64,000 bases of DNA. Source: Arsenophonus sp. aPb (lineage in GTDB: Bacteria; Pseudomonadota; Gammaproteobacteria; Enterobacterales; Enterobacteriaceae). Of this stretch, positions 54,989-63,811 are shown piece by piece; position 1 is the first letter of the stretch, and each line of letters starts with the position of its first letter. The position numbers were made by a program, and so were the translations under genes. The stretch is from the NCBI RefSeq assembly GCF_029873475.1, contig NZ_CP123499.1, forward strand, positions 1,364,001 to 1,428,000, read 5' to 3'. The notes under the pieces are model-generated. The model did not search any database. It was given only the letters and a program-made list of their open reading frames with translations, and was not told the DNA's origin.

Positions 54989-55285
54989 ATGGCGCTTACA
55001 AAAGCTGAAATGTCAGAAAGTCTGTTCGAAAAACTGGGTATAAGCAAACGTGATGCAAAAGACCTAGTTGAACTTTTCTTTGAAGAAGTTCGTCGTTCAT
55101 TAGAAAATGGGGAGCAGGTGAAACTGTCAGGGTTTGGTAATTTTGATCTGCGTGATAAAAGTCAACGTCCAGGTCGAAATCCAAAGACTGGAGAAGATAT
55201 TCCCATCACTGCTCGTCGAGTGGTGACTTTTCGACCAGGGCAAAAGTTGAAAGGCCGGGTTGAAAAGATAAAGCCTCATAAATAA
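54989..55285 (+). CDS. ihfA: Integration host factor alpha subunit (IhfA)
   Basis: IhfA pairs with IhfB to bend DNA sharply at specific sites, shaping transcription, replication and recombination. The 98-aa protein (E. coli 99) has the DNABII fold with the beta-arm tip RPGRNPKTGEDIPI (Pro intercalation site near residue 64) and the SGFGNFDLRDK block. In E. coli btuCED and nlpC follow ihfA; here the arn operon follows and btuCED is not seen. Confidence 0.98.
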   Translation: MALTKAEMSESLFEKLGISKRDAKDLVELFFEEVRRSLENGEQVKLSGFGNFDLRDKSQRPGRNPKTGEDIPITARRVVTFRPGQKLKGRVEKIKPHK

Positions 55286-55692
55286 TGAATTATTATATGC
55301 TAAAAAGCCGCTTTAGCGGCTTTTTTATTATTTATTTATGTCAAAATAATTTTAAAAAATAAAGATACCTTTAATAGATTAGTTATAAGAGTTTTTAGCA
55401 AGTCAAACAATTTTACTGGTAAAAGTTGCGCTAATAATGATTTTATATTCACTTATTTTTGTTATTGGGTTACTTTTTTATTGATAAGAATTTTTAGGGA
55501 ATTAATTAGTTTTCTATTCTACTTGAGTAACATAAGGCAGAGCTTAAGCTTTATGCATTTATTAAGTAAATGCGTTCTAACTAGTTATATTAGAAAGTTA
55601 TTGTCATGTTGATGTGTAGTTAAGCTATTTTATGATAATATAGACAACTAACTCTAAAAAAATATTAGACGAATTGTTAGTAGGTTAATCTC
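55286..55692. other. Spacer between ihfA and arnB
   Basis: It contains the ihfA terminator at its left end and the arn operon promoter region. I looked for PmrA (CTTAA-N5-CTTAA type) and PhoP boxes near 55540-55640 and found only weak half-site matches. No gene is visible. Confidence 0.6.
55303..55327 (+). terminator. Terminator after ihfA
   Basis: AAGCCGC and GCGGCTT form a stem with a TTTA loop followed by six T. It ends the pheST-ihfA transcript before the arn operon. Confidence 0.92.
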
Positions 55693-56838
55693 ATGAATGA
55701 TTTTCTTCCTTTTTCTCGTCCAGCAATAGGTGACGAAGAGATCCGGGCGGTAGAAAATGTATTACGTTCTGGTTGGATCACCACTGGACCGCAAAATCAT
55801 CAACTAGAAGAAGACTTTCGCCATAAGTTTGGTTGTCAGCATGCAATTGCTTTTTGTTCGGCAACAGCAGGTATGCATATAACGCTTATGGCCTTAGGAA
55901 TTGGTCCTGGAGATGAAGTTATTACCCCCTCATTAACATGGGTGTCAACCATTAATATGATTACCTTGTTAGGGGCTCATCCAATCATGATTGATGTTGA
56001 TCGTGATACTTTAATGGTTCAACCTGATGTCGTTGAGAAGGTAATTACCCCTAAGACAAAAGCGATTATACCGGTACATTATGCCGGTGCACCATGCGAT
56101 CTTAATGCGTTACGTGAGATTGCACAAAGAAATAATATCGCATTGATCGAGGATGCTGCTCATGCCGTAGGTACTCAGTATCAAAATCAATGGATTGGTC
56201 AACAAGGCACGGCTATTTTTTCATTTCATGCGATTAAAAATATTACTTGCGCCGAGGGTGGCTTAGTTGCTACTGATGATGATGCCTTAGCCACCCGCTT
56301 GCGATGTTTAAAATTTCATGGTTTAGGTGTGGATGCCTTCGATCGACAGATACAAGGTCGTAAACCACAGGCCGAGGTTGTTGAACCGGGATTTAAATAT
56401 AATCTTTCTGATATTCATGCGGCAATTGCTGTTGTGCAATTGAAAAAATTAGCACAGATAAATAAACGGCGGGCTGAGCTTGTTGATTACTATCGACAAG
56501 CGCTTGCCGACCTGCCGTTAAAAATGCTGAAGGTGCCTAATTATCTCCATCTGCATGCCAATCATCTGTTTATGGTACGAATTGATGAAGTGGTCTGTGG
56601 TATTAACCGAGATAGTTTTATGGAACGCTTAAAAGAGAAGAATATTGGCACCGGTTTGCATTTCCGAGCGGCTCATACGCAGAAATATTATAGAGAACAT
56701 TATCCATCCCTTTCTCTACCTAATTCTGAATGGAACTCGGCTACCTTATGTTCATTGCCACTATTCCCTGATATGCGTGCTCAAGATGTTGATCACGTTG
56801 TTGCTGCTATTAATGAAATTTTTTCGGAGCTGAAATAG
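55693..56838 (+). CDS. arnB: ArnB, UDP-4-amino-4-deoxy-L-arabinose aminotransferase
   Basis: ArnB is a PLP enzyme that aminates UDP-Ara4O with glutamate to UDP-L-Ara4N. The 381-aa protein (E. coli 379-385) has the DegT/DnrJ/EryC1 fold with FHAIKNITCAEGG containing the PLP lysine near residue 182, and PAIGDEEIRAVENVLRSGWITTG at the N-terminus. It is the first gene of arnBCADTEF for L-Ara4N addition to lipid A. Its stop overlaps the arnC GTG by one base. Confidence 0.96.
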   Translation: MNDFLPFSRPAIGDEEIRAVENVLRSGWITTGPQNHQLEEDFRHKFGCQHAIAFCSATAGMHITLMALGIGPGDEVITPSLTWVSTINMITLLGAHPIMIDVDRDTLMVQPDVVEKVITPKTKAIIPVHYAGAPCDLNALREIAQRNNIALIEDAAHAVGTQYQNQWIGQQGTAIFSFHAIKNITCAEGGLVATDDDALATRLRCLKFHGLGVDAFDRQIQGRKPQAEVVEPGFKYNLSDIHAAIAVVQLKKLAQINKRRAELVDYYRQALADLPLKMLKVPNYLHLHANHLFMVRIDEVVCGINRDSFMERLKEKNIGTGLHFRAAHTQKYYREHYPSLSLPNSEWNSATLCSLPLFPDMRAQDVDHVVAAINEIFSELK

Positions 56839-57830
56839 TGCCTGTTCAAAATGATTTTGAAGAAATAAAGAAAGTTTCTATCGTTATCCCTATTTATAAC
56901 GAAGAGCAAAGTTTACCCCAATTGTTGGAAAGAACATTGGCTGCTTGTCAGAGATTGAAACAGCCATATGAATTAATTTTAGTTGATGATGGTAGTGTTG
57001 ATAATTCTGCTAACTTGCTAATAGCTGCTGCTGAAAATTCGGCAAATCATGTTATTGCCGTAATTTTAAATCGTAATTATGGACAACATTCTGCCATTAT
57101 GGCTGGTTTTAAACAGGCAACCGGCGATCTTGTGATTACGTTAGATGCTGATTTACAAAATCCACCTGAAGAGATTCCAAATTTGGTACAGGTTGCAGAG
57201 CAGGGCTATGACGTAGTCGGCACCAGACGGATGAATCGGCAAGATTCTTGGTTTCGTAAAACAGCGTCGAAAATCATTAATGCCATGATCACCAAAGCAA
57301 CAGGGCGTACCATGGGCGATTATGGCTGCATGTTGCGTGCTTATCGGCGTAATATTATTAACGCAATGCTACAGTGTCATGAACGTAGTACATTTATTCC
57401 CATTTTAGCAAATACCTTTGCTAGAAGAACGATTGAAATTGATGTTGCCCATGCAGAACGTGAGTTTGGTGATTCAAAATATAGCTTTATGAAGCTAATA
57501 AATTTAATGTTTGATTTACTCACTTGCTTAACAACTACTCCGTTACGTTTATTGAGTGTTGTTGGTAGTTTTATTGCGGCAAGTGGATTTTTACTGGCGG
57601 TTCTGCTAATTATCTTACGCCTTATTTTTGGTGCAATATGGGCTGCAGAGGGTGTTTTTACGCTGTTTGCTATTCTATTCATATTTATTGGTGCGCAGTT
57701 TATTGCCATGGGATTACTCGGTGAATATATTGGCAGAATGTACAATGATGTTCGTGCCCGACCCCGTTACTTCATTCAAAAGATAGTTGGTATTCATCAA
57801 TATACTGACGAAAATCAGGAAAAAAAATAA
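56838..57830 (+). CDS. arnC: ArnC, undecaprenyl-phosphate 4-deoxy-4-formamido-L-arabinose transferase (GTG start)
   Basis: ArnC moves L-Ara4FN from UDP to undecaprenyl phosphate. The 330-aa GT2 protein has VVIPIYNEEQSLP-like N-terminal motif, VDDGSVDN, and the DADLQNPPEEIP metal block near residue 100, plus two C-terminal membrane helices (about 235-255 and 270-295). The GTG at 56838 overlaps the arnB stop by one base, as is usual in this operon. Confidence 0.95.
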   Translation: MPVQNDFEEIKKVSIVIPIYNEEQSLPQLLERTLAACQRLKQPYELILVDDGSVDNSANLLIAAAENSANHVIAVILNRNYGQHSAIMAGFKQATGDLVITLDADLQNPPEEIPNLVQVAEQGYDVVGTRRMNRQDSWFRKTASKIINAMITKATGRTMGDYGCMLRAYRRNIINAMLQCHERSTFIPILANTFARRTIEIDVAHAEREFGDSKYSFMKLINLMFDLLTCLTTTPLRLLSVVGSFIAASGFLLAVLLIILRLIFGAIWAAEGVFTLFAILFIFIGAQFIAMGLLGEYIGRMYNDVRARPRYFIQKIVGIHQYTDENQEKK

Positions 57831-59830
57831 TGAAAGCTATTGTTTTTGCTTACCATGATATTGGTTGTGTGGGATTAAAGGCGCTACAGAAGGCGGGCTT
57901 TGAAATTCAGGCTGTTTTTACACATACAGATGATCCTAAAGAGAATCATTTCTTTTCCTCAGTTGCATGTTTGGGGGCTGAGATGGGCTTGCCTGTATTT
58001 GCGCCGGAAAATGTCAATCATTCACTTTGGATTGAACGTATTGAGAAAATGCAACCTGATGTCATTTTCTCTTTTTACTATCGCCATATGCTTAGTCAAG
58101 AATTATTGGCGTTAGCCCCTAAAGGTGCTTTCAATCTACATGGTTCTTTACTACCAAAATATCGTGGTCGCGTGCCAATTAATTGGGCTATTTTAAATGG
58201 CGAAACAGAAACCGGTGTTACGTTCCATAAGATGATAGCTAAGGCAGATGCTGGTGATATTATTGCACAGAAAAAAGTCGCCATTGATGCCACAGATACC
58301 GCATTAGTGTTACATGAGAAAATTCGCCAGGCCTCCGAACAGCTGTTAGCTGATTCATTACCATTAATTAAAATGGGTGATTATTCAGCAACACCACAAG
58401 ATGAGAGTCAGGCTACCTATTTTGGCCGTCGTCGCGCTGAGGATGGTTTAATCGATTGGTCTAAATCTGCTACTGAAGTGAATAACTTAATACGCGCAGT
58501 AACCAAGCCATATCCGGGTGCATTTACTTATTTAGCTGAGAGTAAGATGATTGTCTGGCGTGCTCGTGTGTTAGAAAAATCACATGATAAATTACCGGGT
58601 ACAATCATTTCTACTGAGCCATTGCAAATAGCATGTGGTCAAGGCGTACTTGAGATCCTAACTGGCCAGTGTGGATCGGGTTTATACGTTGAAGGATCGC
58701 GTTTAGCGGCTGAAATGGGCATTGTGACTGGTGTGCGTGTCGGTGCAAAACCGACGGCACAGGTAAAACGCCGTAAGCGCGTTTTAATTTTGGGGGTAAA
58801 TGGTTTTATTGGTAATCACTTAACCGAACGTTTATTAGCCGATGGACACTATGATATCTATGGCTTGGATATTAGTTCTTCTGCTGTTTCACGTTTTATT
58901 AATGATCCCCGTTTTGGTGATGATCAGCGTTTCCATTTTGTTGAAGGTGATATCAGTATTCATACTGAGTGGATTGAATATCATATTAAGAAATGCGACA
59001 TCATTTTGCCTCTGGTTGCTATTGCAACACCGATTGAATATACCCGTAATCCATTAAGAGTTTTTGAATTAGACTTTGAAGAAAACTTAAAGATAGTACG
59101 TTATTGTGTAAAATATAATAAGCGTATTATTTTTCCATCAACTTCTGAAGTTTACGGGATGTGCGATGATAAAGAATTTGATGAAGATACCTCTCGTTTG
59201 ATTGTGGGGCCAATTAACAAACAGCGTTGGATTTATTCTGTTTCTAAACAGTTATTGGATCGTGTTATTTGGGCATATGGTGCTAAAGAAGGGTTAAAAT
59301 TTACCTTATTTAGACCGTTTAATTGGATGGGCCCACGACTCGATAGTTTACATTCTGCCCGTATTGGTAGCTCAAGGGCGATTACCCAATTAATTTTAAA
59401 TTTGGTCGAGGGTTCACCGATAAAATTAGTTGATGGTGGCGCTCAAAAGCGTTGTTTCACCGATATTAAAGATGGTATCGAAGCATTATTTCGTATCATT
59501 GAAAATAAAGATGAAAAATGCGATGGCCAAATTATCAATATTGGTAATCCAACCAATGAAGCAAGTATTGCTCAATTAGCGGATATGTTACTTGTCAGTT
59601 TTGAAAAACATCCGTTACGTAAACTCTTTCCTCCATTTGCTGGCCTCAAAAAGATTGAAAGTAGTAGTTATTATGGTAAAGGATATCAAGATGTTGAGCA
59701 TCGTAGACCGAGCATTGAAAATGCGCGTCGCTTGCTCGATTGGGAACCAACTATTGATATGAAGCAGACTATTGATGAAACTTTAGATTTCTTCTTACAA
59801 GCTGCAGCGGAAGAATTAGGTAAAAAATAA
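57830..59830 (+). CDS. arnA: ArnA, bifunctional UDP-L-Ara4N formyltransferase / UDP-GlcA decarboxylating dehydrogenase
   Basis: ArnA has two enzymes in one chain. Its C-terminal half (about 315-660) oxidatively decarboxylates UDP-glucuronate, with NAD motif GVNGFIG near 324 and YSVSKQLLDR containing the Tyr/Lys pair. Its N-terminal half (1-300) formylates UDP-Ara4N with N10-formyl-THF, with NLHGSLLPKYRGR carrying the Asn/His pair. The protein is 666 aa (E. coli 660). The start codon overlaps the arnC stop by one base and the end overlaps arnD similarly. Confidence 0.97.
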   Translation: MKAIVFAYHDIGCVGLKALQKAGFEIQAVFTHTDDPKENHFFSSVACLGAEMGLPVFAPENVNHSLWIERIEKMQPDVIFSFYYRHMLSQELLALAPKGAFNLHGSLLPKYRGRVPINWAILNGETETGVTFHKMIAKADAGDIIAQKKVAIDATDTALVLHEKIRQASEQLLADSLPLIKMGDYSATPQDESQATYFGRRRAEDGLIDWSKSATEVNNLIRAVTKPYPGAFTYLAESKMIVWRARVLEKSHDKLPGTIISTEPLQIACGQGVLEILTGQCGSGLYVEGSRLAAEMGIVTGVRVGAKPTAQVKRRKRVLILGVNGFIGNHLTERLLADGHYDIYGLDISSSAVSRFINDPRFGDDQRFHFVEGDISIHTEWIEYHIKKCDIILPLVAIATPIEYTRNPLRVFELDFEENLKIVRYCVKYNKRIIFPSTSEVYGMCDDKEFDEDTSRLIVGPINKQRWIYSVSKQLLDRVIWAYGAKEGLKFTLFRPFNWMGPRLDSLHSARIGSSRAITQLILNLVEGSPIKLVDGGAQKRCFTDIKDGIEALFRIIENKDEKCDGQIINIGNPTNEASIAQLADMLLVSFEKHPLRKLFPPFAGLKKIESSSYYGKGYQDVEHRRPSIENARRLLDWEPTIDMKQTIDETLDFFLQAAAEELGKK

Positions 59831-60723
59831 TGAAGAAAATTGGCTTAAGAATTGATGTAGATACCTATCAAGGTACCAAAGAAGGTGTGCCACAGTTACT
59901 TAAAGTGCTCGCTAAATATCAAATTCGAGCCAGTTTTTTTTTCAGTGTCGGTCCAGATAATATGGGGCGCCATTTATGGCGCCTATTTCGACCTAAATTT
60001 TTATGGAAAATGTTAAGATCGAATGCCGCGTCACTGTATGGTTGGGATATTTTGTTAGCCGGAACAGCCTGGTCAGGTAAAAAAATTGCCAATGATCTAG
60101 GTTACTTAATGAAACAAACATTGGATGAAGGTCACGAAGTTGGGCTACATGCATGGGATCATCACGGCTGGCAAGCTAATGTTGGTAAATGGCCGAGAAC
60201 TAAATTGGTCGAACAAATTAAATTAGGTGTGGATGCGCTTGAAGCCGTAACGGGCGCTAGTGTGAAATGTTCAGCTGTAGCAGGTTGGCGTGCCGATGAA
60301 CGTGTATTAACGGCAAAAGAAAATTTTAAATTTGACTATAATAGTGATTGCCGAGGTACTCATCCTTTTCGTCCTATTTTAGCTGATGGTTCAATTGGTA
60401 CCCTACAAATTCCAGTGACACTACCAACTTATGATGAAGTTGTTGGCACGTTGGTTAAAAATGAAAATTTTAATGATTTTATTATTAATGCGATGCAGGA
60501 AGATGTAGGTACGTCTGTTTATACTATTCATACTGAAGTGGAAGGCATGTCTCAATCGAGGCAATTTGAGAATTTATTAGAGAGAATGATTGCAGAACAA
60601 ATGGTATTTTGTCCGTTGCGTGAATTAATACCAAATGATATAGATTCTTTACCATTAGGAAAAATTATTCGTTCATCTTTTCCAGGTCGTGAAGGCTGGC
60701 TAGGGTGTCAACACGAGGTATAG
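59830..60723 (+). CDS. arnD: ArnD, 4-deoxy-4-formamido-L-arabinose-phosphoundecaprenol deformylase
   Basis: ArnD removes the formyl group on undecaprenyl-phosphate-L-Ara4FN so that the final sugar can be flipped and attached. The 297-aa NodB-like protein has the metal motif RIDVDTYQG at the N-terminus, HEVGLHAWDHH near residue 103-113 and the SAVAGWRADE block. Length matches E. coli (296 aa). Overlaps arnA by one base. Confidence 0.95.
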   Translation: MKKIGLRIDVDTYQGTKEGVPQLLKVLAKYQIRASFFFSVGPDNMGRHLWRLFRPKFLWKMLRSNAASLYGWDILLAGTAWSGKKIANDLGYLMKQTLDEGHEVGLHAWDHHGWQANVGKWPRTKLVEQIKLGVDALEAVTGASVKCSAVAGWRADERVLTAKENFKFDYNSDCRGTHPFRPILADGSIGTLQIPVTLPTYDEVVGTLVKNENFNDFIINAMQEDVGTSVYTIHTEVEGMSQSRQFENLLERMIAEQMVFCPLRELIPNDIDSLPLGKIIRSSFPGREGWLGCQHEV

Positions 60724-60729
60724 TGCTTG

Positions 60730-62394
60730 ATGTTAACTAAACAGTTACAGAAAATAGGTGCTTTTTTATTAGCACTTTTTTTCATTTTTACTTATTTAGT
60801 GCCGTTAAATGGTCGATTGCTCTGGCAGCCTGATGAAACGCGTTACGCAGAAATTAGTCGAGAAATGTTGCTTCGATGCGATTGGATTGTGCCTTATTTG
60901 CTTAATATTCGCTATTTTGAAAAGCCAGTGGCCGGATATTGGATAAATAATATCAGTCAAATGATCTTTGGTGATACTAATTTTGCTGTCCGTTTTGGTG
61001 CTGTGTTTTCAACTATGATCAGTGCCGGCTTAATTTACTGGTTGGCGATGATAATGTGGCGTAATCGAAATGTCGCGTTTGTTGCTACTTTAATGTATGT
61101 TTCGATGTTTTTGGTATTTGCGGTTGGCACTTATAGTGTACTCGATCCTATGCTTACCATGTGGCTTACTGCTTGTATGCTATGTTGTTTTTGGTTATTA
61201 AAAGCACCTACGGTTGCTGCAAAATTACTTGCTTGGGCCGTCATGGGGCTTACCTGTGGTATGGCCTTCATGACTAAGGGTTTTTTAGCGTTAGCTATTC
61301 CGGTGATTGTCATGTTGCCAGTTATGCTTTATCAAAAACGTTTTACTGAGATACTCAAATTTGGTGGCATAGCAATAATCAGTGCGGCATTGATAAGCCT
61401 TCCCTGGGCATTAGCTATTAATAAATATGAACCCGATTACTGGCATTACTTTTTCTGGGTAGAACATATTCAACGCTTTTCATCAGAAGACGCTCAACAT
61501 AAAGCCCCTTTTTGGTTTTATATTCCAATCATTTTACTTGGTGTAATACCCTGGTTAGGACTTTTACCTGGGACATTATTTAAGAGTTGGCAGGAACGAA
61601 AAATCAAGCCAGAAATGTTTTTTCTGCTTTGCTGGTTTGTTGTCCCGTTCCTATTTTTTAGTATTGCTAAAGGTAAATTACTCACTTATATGTTGCCAGT
61701 GATGGCACCGCTTGCATTAATGATGGCAAAATATGCGGTTGATTGTGTTAAAAATTGCAATCTAGCCCCACTTAAATTTAACGGATTTACCAATATCGCC
61801 TTTGGCATACTGGCAATTATTACTTTGATTATCATGGGGTTATTTGTTGATCATCCTCTATATACCCTAGCGGAATGGCCGAAACTGGCATTAGGTATCA
61901 CTGTTTTTTGTATTTGGTTGATTATTGGCTATTTTAGTCTGATATCCAATGCTAAGTATTGGTTGTGGGGCGCGGCATGTTCTTTAGCCTTGAGCTTATC
62001 AATAGGTTATGCATTACCGCAAGATACAATCGATTCTAAATTGCCACAGCAATTAATTCGGCAAAATGTTTCTTTGTTGGAACAAAGTAAATTTGTGCTG
62101 GCGGATAATGTTGGAGTAGGTGCAAGTTTGGCATGGGAATTACATCGAGGTGATATTTATTTATATGAAAGATCAGGTGAACTAAGATACGGTTTGAATT
62201 ATCCTGATAGTCAATTTCGCTTAATCAAACAAGGCAATTTTGCTAAATGGCTTAACCAGACCCGGAAAAAAGGACAAATTTCAGTGGTTCTTTTATTACG
62301 TAGAAATGAAGGTCTGCCTGATGATATTCCAAAGCCTGATCATGTGGTTCGTAATACACGAATGGCAATAATGACTTATTATCAGCAGCCATGA
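60730..62394 (+). CDS. arnT: ArnT, lipid A 4-amino-4-deoxy-L-arabinosyltransferase
   Basis: ArnT attaches L-Ara4N from undecaprenyl phosphate to lipid A phosphates in the outer leaflet of the inner membrane, lowering negative charge. The 554-aa protein (E. coli 550) is GT83, about 12-13 helices, with the catalytic acidic loop LLWQPDETRYAEISREML near residues 30-47 and YFEKPVAGYW near 65-74. I chose the ATG at 60730 rather than the TTG one codon earlier. It overlaps arnE by 4 bp (ATGA). Confidence 0.96.
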   Translation: MLTKQLQKIGAFLLALFFIFTYLVPLNGRLLWQPDETRYAEISREMLLRCDWIVPYLLNIRYFEKPVAGYWINNISQMIFGDTNFAVRFGAVFSTMISAGLIYWLAMIMWRNRNVAFVATLMYVSMFLVFAVGTYSVLDPMLTMWLTACMLCCFWLLKAPTVAAKLLAWAVMGLTCGMAFMTKGFLALAIPVIVMLPVMLYQKRFTEILKFGGIAIISAALISLPWALAINKYEPDYWHYFFWVEHIQRFSSEDAQHKAPFWFYIPIILLGVIPWLGLLPGTLFKSWQERKIKPEMFFLLCWFVVPFLFFSIAKGKLLTYMLPVMAPLALMMAKYAVDCVKNCNLAPLKFNGFTNIAFGILAIITLIIMGLFVDHPLYTLAEWPKLALGITVFCIWLIIGYFSLISNAKYWLWGAACSLALSLSIGYALPQDTIDSKLPQQLIRQNVSLLEQSKFVLADNVGVGASLAWELHRGDIYLYERSGELRYGLNYPDSQFRLIKQGNFAKWLNQTRKKGQISVVLLLRRNEGLPDDIPKPDHVVRNTRMAIMTYYQQP

Positions 62395-62729
62395 CACATT
62401 TTTTATTATTGATAATTGTTAGTCTGTTAACTTGCTTTGGACAAGTTTGTCAAAAGCAAGCGGTTATATATTGGCAAAGTGGTCTGCCGACAAAAAATAG
62501 TTTAGTTTTTAAATGGCTGGTAATCGCTATTATTTTACTCGCCTTTGGCATGTTATTTTGGCTTAAATTATTACAAATTTTACCGCTTAGTATTGCTTAT
62601 CCGATGTTAAGTTTTAACTTTGTTATCGTTACCCTGATAGGGCAATTTATCTATCAAGAGAAAATCAGCATAAAACATTGGATAGGTGTATTTATTATCA
62701 TGCTGGGTATTGTTTTATTAAATATATGA
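62391..62729 (+). CDS. arnE: ArnE, undecaprenyl-phosphate-L-Ara4N flippase subunit
   Basis: ArnE is a four-helix EmrE-like protein that with ArnF flips undecaprenyl-phosphate-L-Ara4N to the periplasmic face. The 112-aa protein (E. coli 111) has the SMR-type SLLTCFGQVCQKQAV opening and LPLSIAYPMLSFNFV block. Both ends overlap neighbours by 4 bp (ATGA), indicating coupled translation. Confidence 0.93.
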   Translation: MTHFLLLIIVSLLTCFGQVCQKQAVIYWQSGLPTKNSLVFKWLVIAIILLAFGMLFWLKLLQILPLSIAYPMLSFNFVIVTLIGQFIYQEKISIKHWIGVFIIMLGIVLLNI

Positions 62730-63115
62730 AAGGTTATTTTTGGGGTATCATTAGTGTAATATTGATAACTTTCGCTCAGCTTTGTCTAAAAGCTGGCGTA
62801 ACTTTATTACCTGAGTTTAAATTAAATCATCAATGGATGGATGTTAACTGGCTATTTGAAAATCTCCCGGCGTTTGGGCTGATTTTTGTCGGTTTGATTG
62901 GCTATGCTATTTCTATGGTTTGTTGGCTATTTGCCTTGAGATTTTTAGCTTTAAGTAAAGCTTATCCACTAATTAGTTTAAGCTATGTATTCGTTTATTT
63001 ATTCGCGGTCACATTGCCTTGGTTTAATGAATCGGCAACATTAGTTAAATTTGTGGGTGTGGTATTCATTTTGCTCGGTATTTGGATCATTTCTCGGCCT
63101 GAAGTAAAACGGTAA
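62726..63115 (+). CDS. arnF: ArnF, undecaprenyl-phosphate-L-Ara4N flippase subunit
   Basis: The second SMR-like flippase subunit, 129 aa (E. coli 128), with four helices and the LSKAYPLISLSYVFVYL block. It starts at the ATGA overlap at 62726 with arnE; a start further upstream in the arnE gene is not supported. It is the last gene of the arn operon. A following AT-only hairpin may terminate transcription. Confidence 0.93.
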   Translation: MKGYFWGIISVILITFAQLCLKAGVTLLPEFKLNHQWMDVNWLFENLPAFGLIFVGLIGYAISMVCWLFALRFLALSKAYPLISLSYVFVYLFAVTLPWFNESATLVKFVGVVFILLGIWIISRPEVKR

Positions 63116-63184
63116 TAAAACAAAAAAAGTGTGCAGGATATTTATTTTTAATCGCCAGCGTTTACTAAAAATAAAGATCACCCA

Positions 63185-63210
63185 TTAATAAAAACTTGTT
63201 TTTTTATTAA
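63185..63210 (+). terminator. Possible terminator after arnF
   Basis: TTAATAAAAA and TTTTTATTAA form a 10-bp AT-only stem 70 bp past the arnF stop. Lack of G+C pairs makes it weak. Confidence 0.4.
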
Positions 63211-63257
63211 ACGCTGATTAAAGTCATTTAGTTATCTTAAAGCGATAAAGGTGCTTT

Positions 63258-63740
63258 ATGCTAATTAGAATTAAACACCTTCTTTTTTTATTTTATCTAG
63301 CCTTAATTGGCTGTTCCTCTTCAGTAAATAGAACAGCTCCGCCATTAAAAACCCAACTTTCTGATCCAATTATGACCATCGCTCAACTAAAGGAGCAACT
63401 ATTACAATGGCATGGTACACCATATCGGTATGGTGGTTTAGCATCAAGTGGAATTGATTGTTCAGGATTTGTTTATCGAACTTTTAGTGACCGTTTTGCT
63501 ATTCAATTACCGCGTACTACAGTAGCCCAAACAACATATGGTACTCGTATTGATATTAAGGAACTGATGCCGGGTGATCTGGTTTTTTTTAAAACGGGTT
63601 CTGGTGAAAATGGCTTACATGTAGGTATTTATGATACAGATAATACTTTTATTCATGCATCAACTAGTAAAGGCGTTATCCGCTCTTCATTGAATAATAT
63701 CTACTGGCGCAAGGTTTTCTGGCAAGCACGTCGTATTTAA
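63258..63740 (+). CDS. nlpC: NlpC, NlpC/P60 peptidoglycan endopeptidase lipoprotein
   Basis: The 160-aa lipoprotein (E. coli NlpC 154) has a lipobox LALIGC with Cys19 and an NlpC/P60 domain with catalytic Cys68 (GIDCSGF), His121 (GLHVGIY) and His133 (FIHAST). Such enzymes cut gamma-D-Glu-meso-DAP bonds in peptidoglycan. E. coli nlpC follows btuD; here it is after arn. Function at the outer membrane is inferred from the family. Confidence 0.94.
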   Translation: MLIRIKHLLFLFYLALIGCSSSVNRTAPPLKTQLSDPIMTIAQLKEQLLQWHGTPYRYGGLASSGIDCSGFVYRTFSDRFAIQLPRTTVAQTTYGTRIDIKELMPGDLVFFKTGSGENGLHVGIYDTDNTFIHASTSKGVIRSSLNNIYWRKVFWQARRI

Positions 63741-63811
63741 ATGTCATTTTTAGTTATAAGAACTTTTCCTCTTTAGCTGTAGCAAAATGAATATAGGCTG
63801 GCAAAATTTAT

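Noticed and set aside
55540..55690. PmrA or PhoP boxes before arnB
   Set aside because: CTTAAGCTTTA and TTAAG half-sites are present but not with the required 5-bp spacing; no convincing direct repeat was found.
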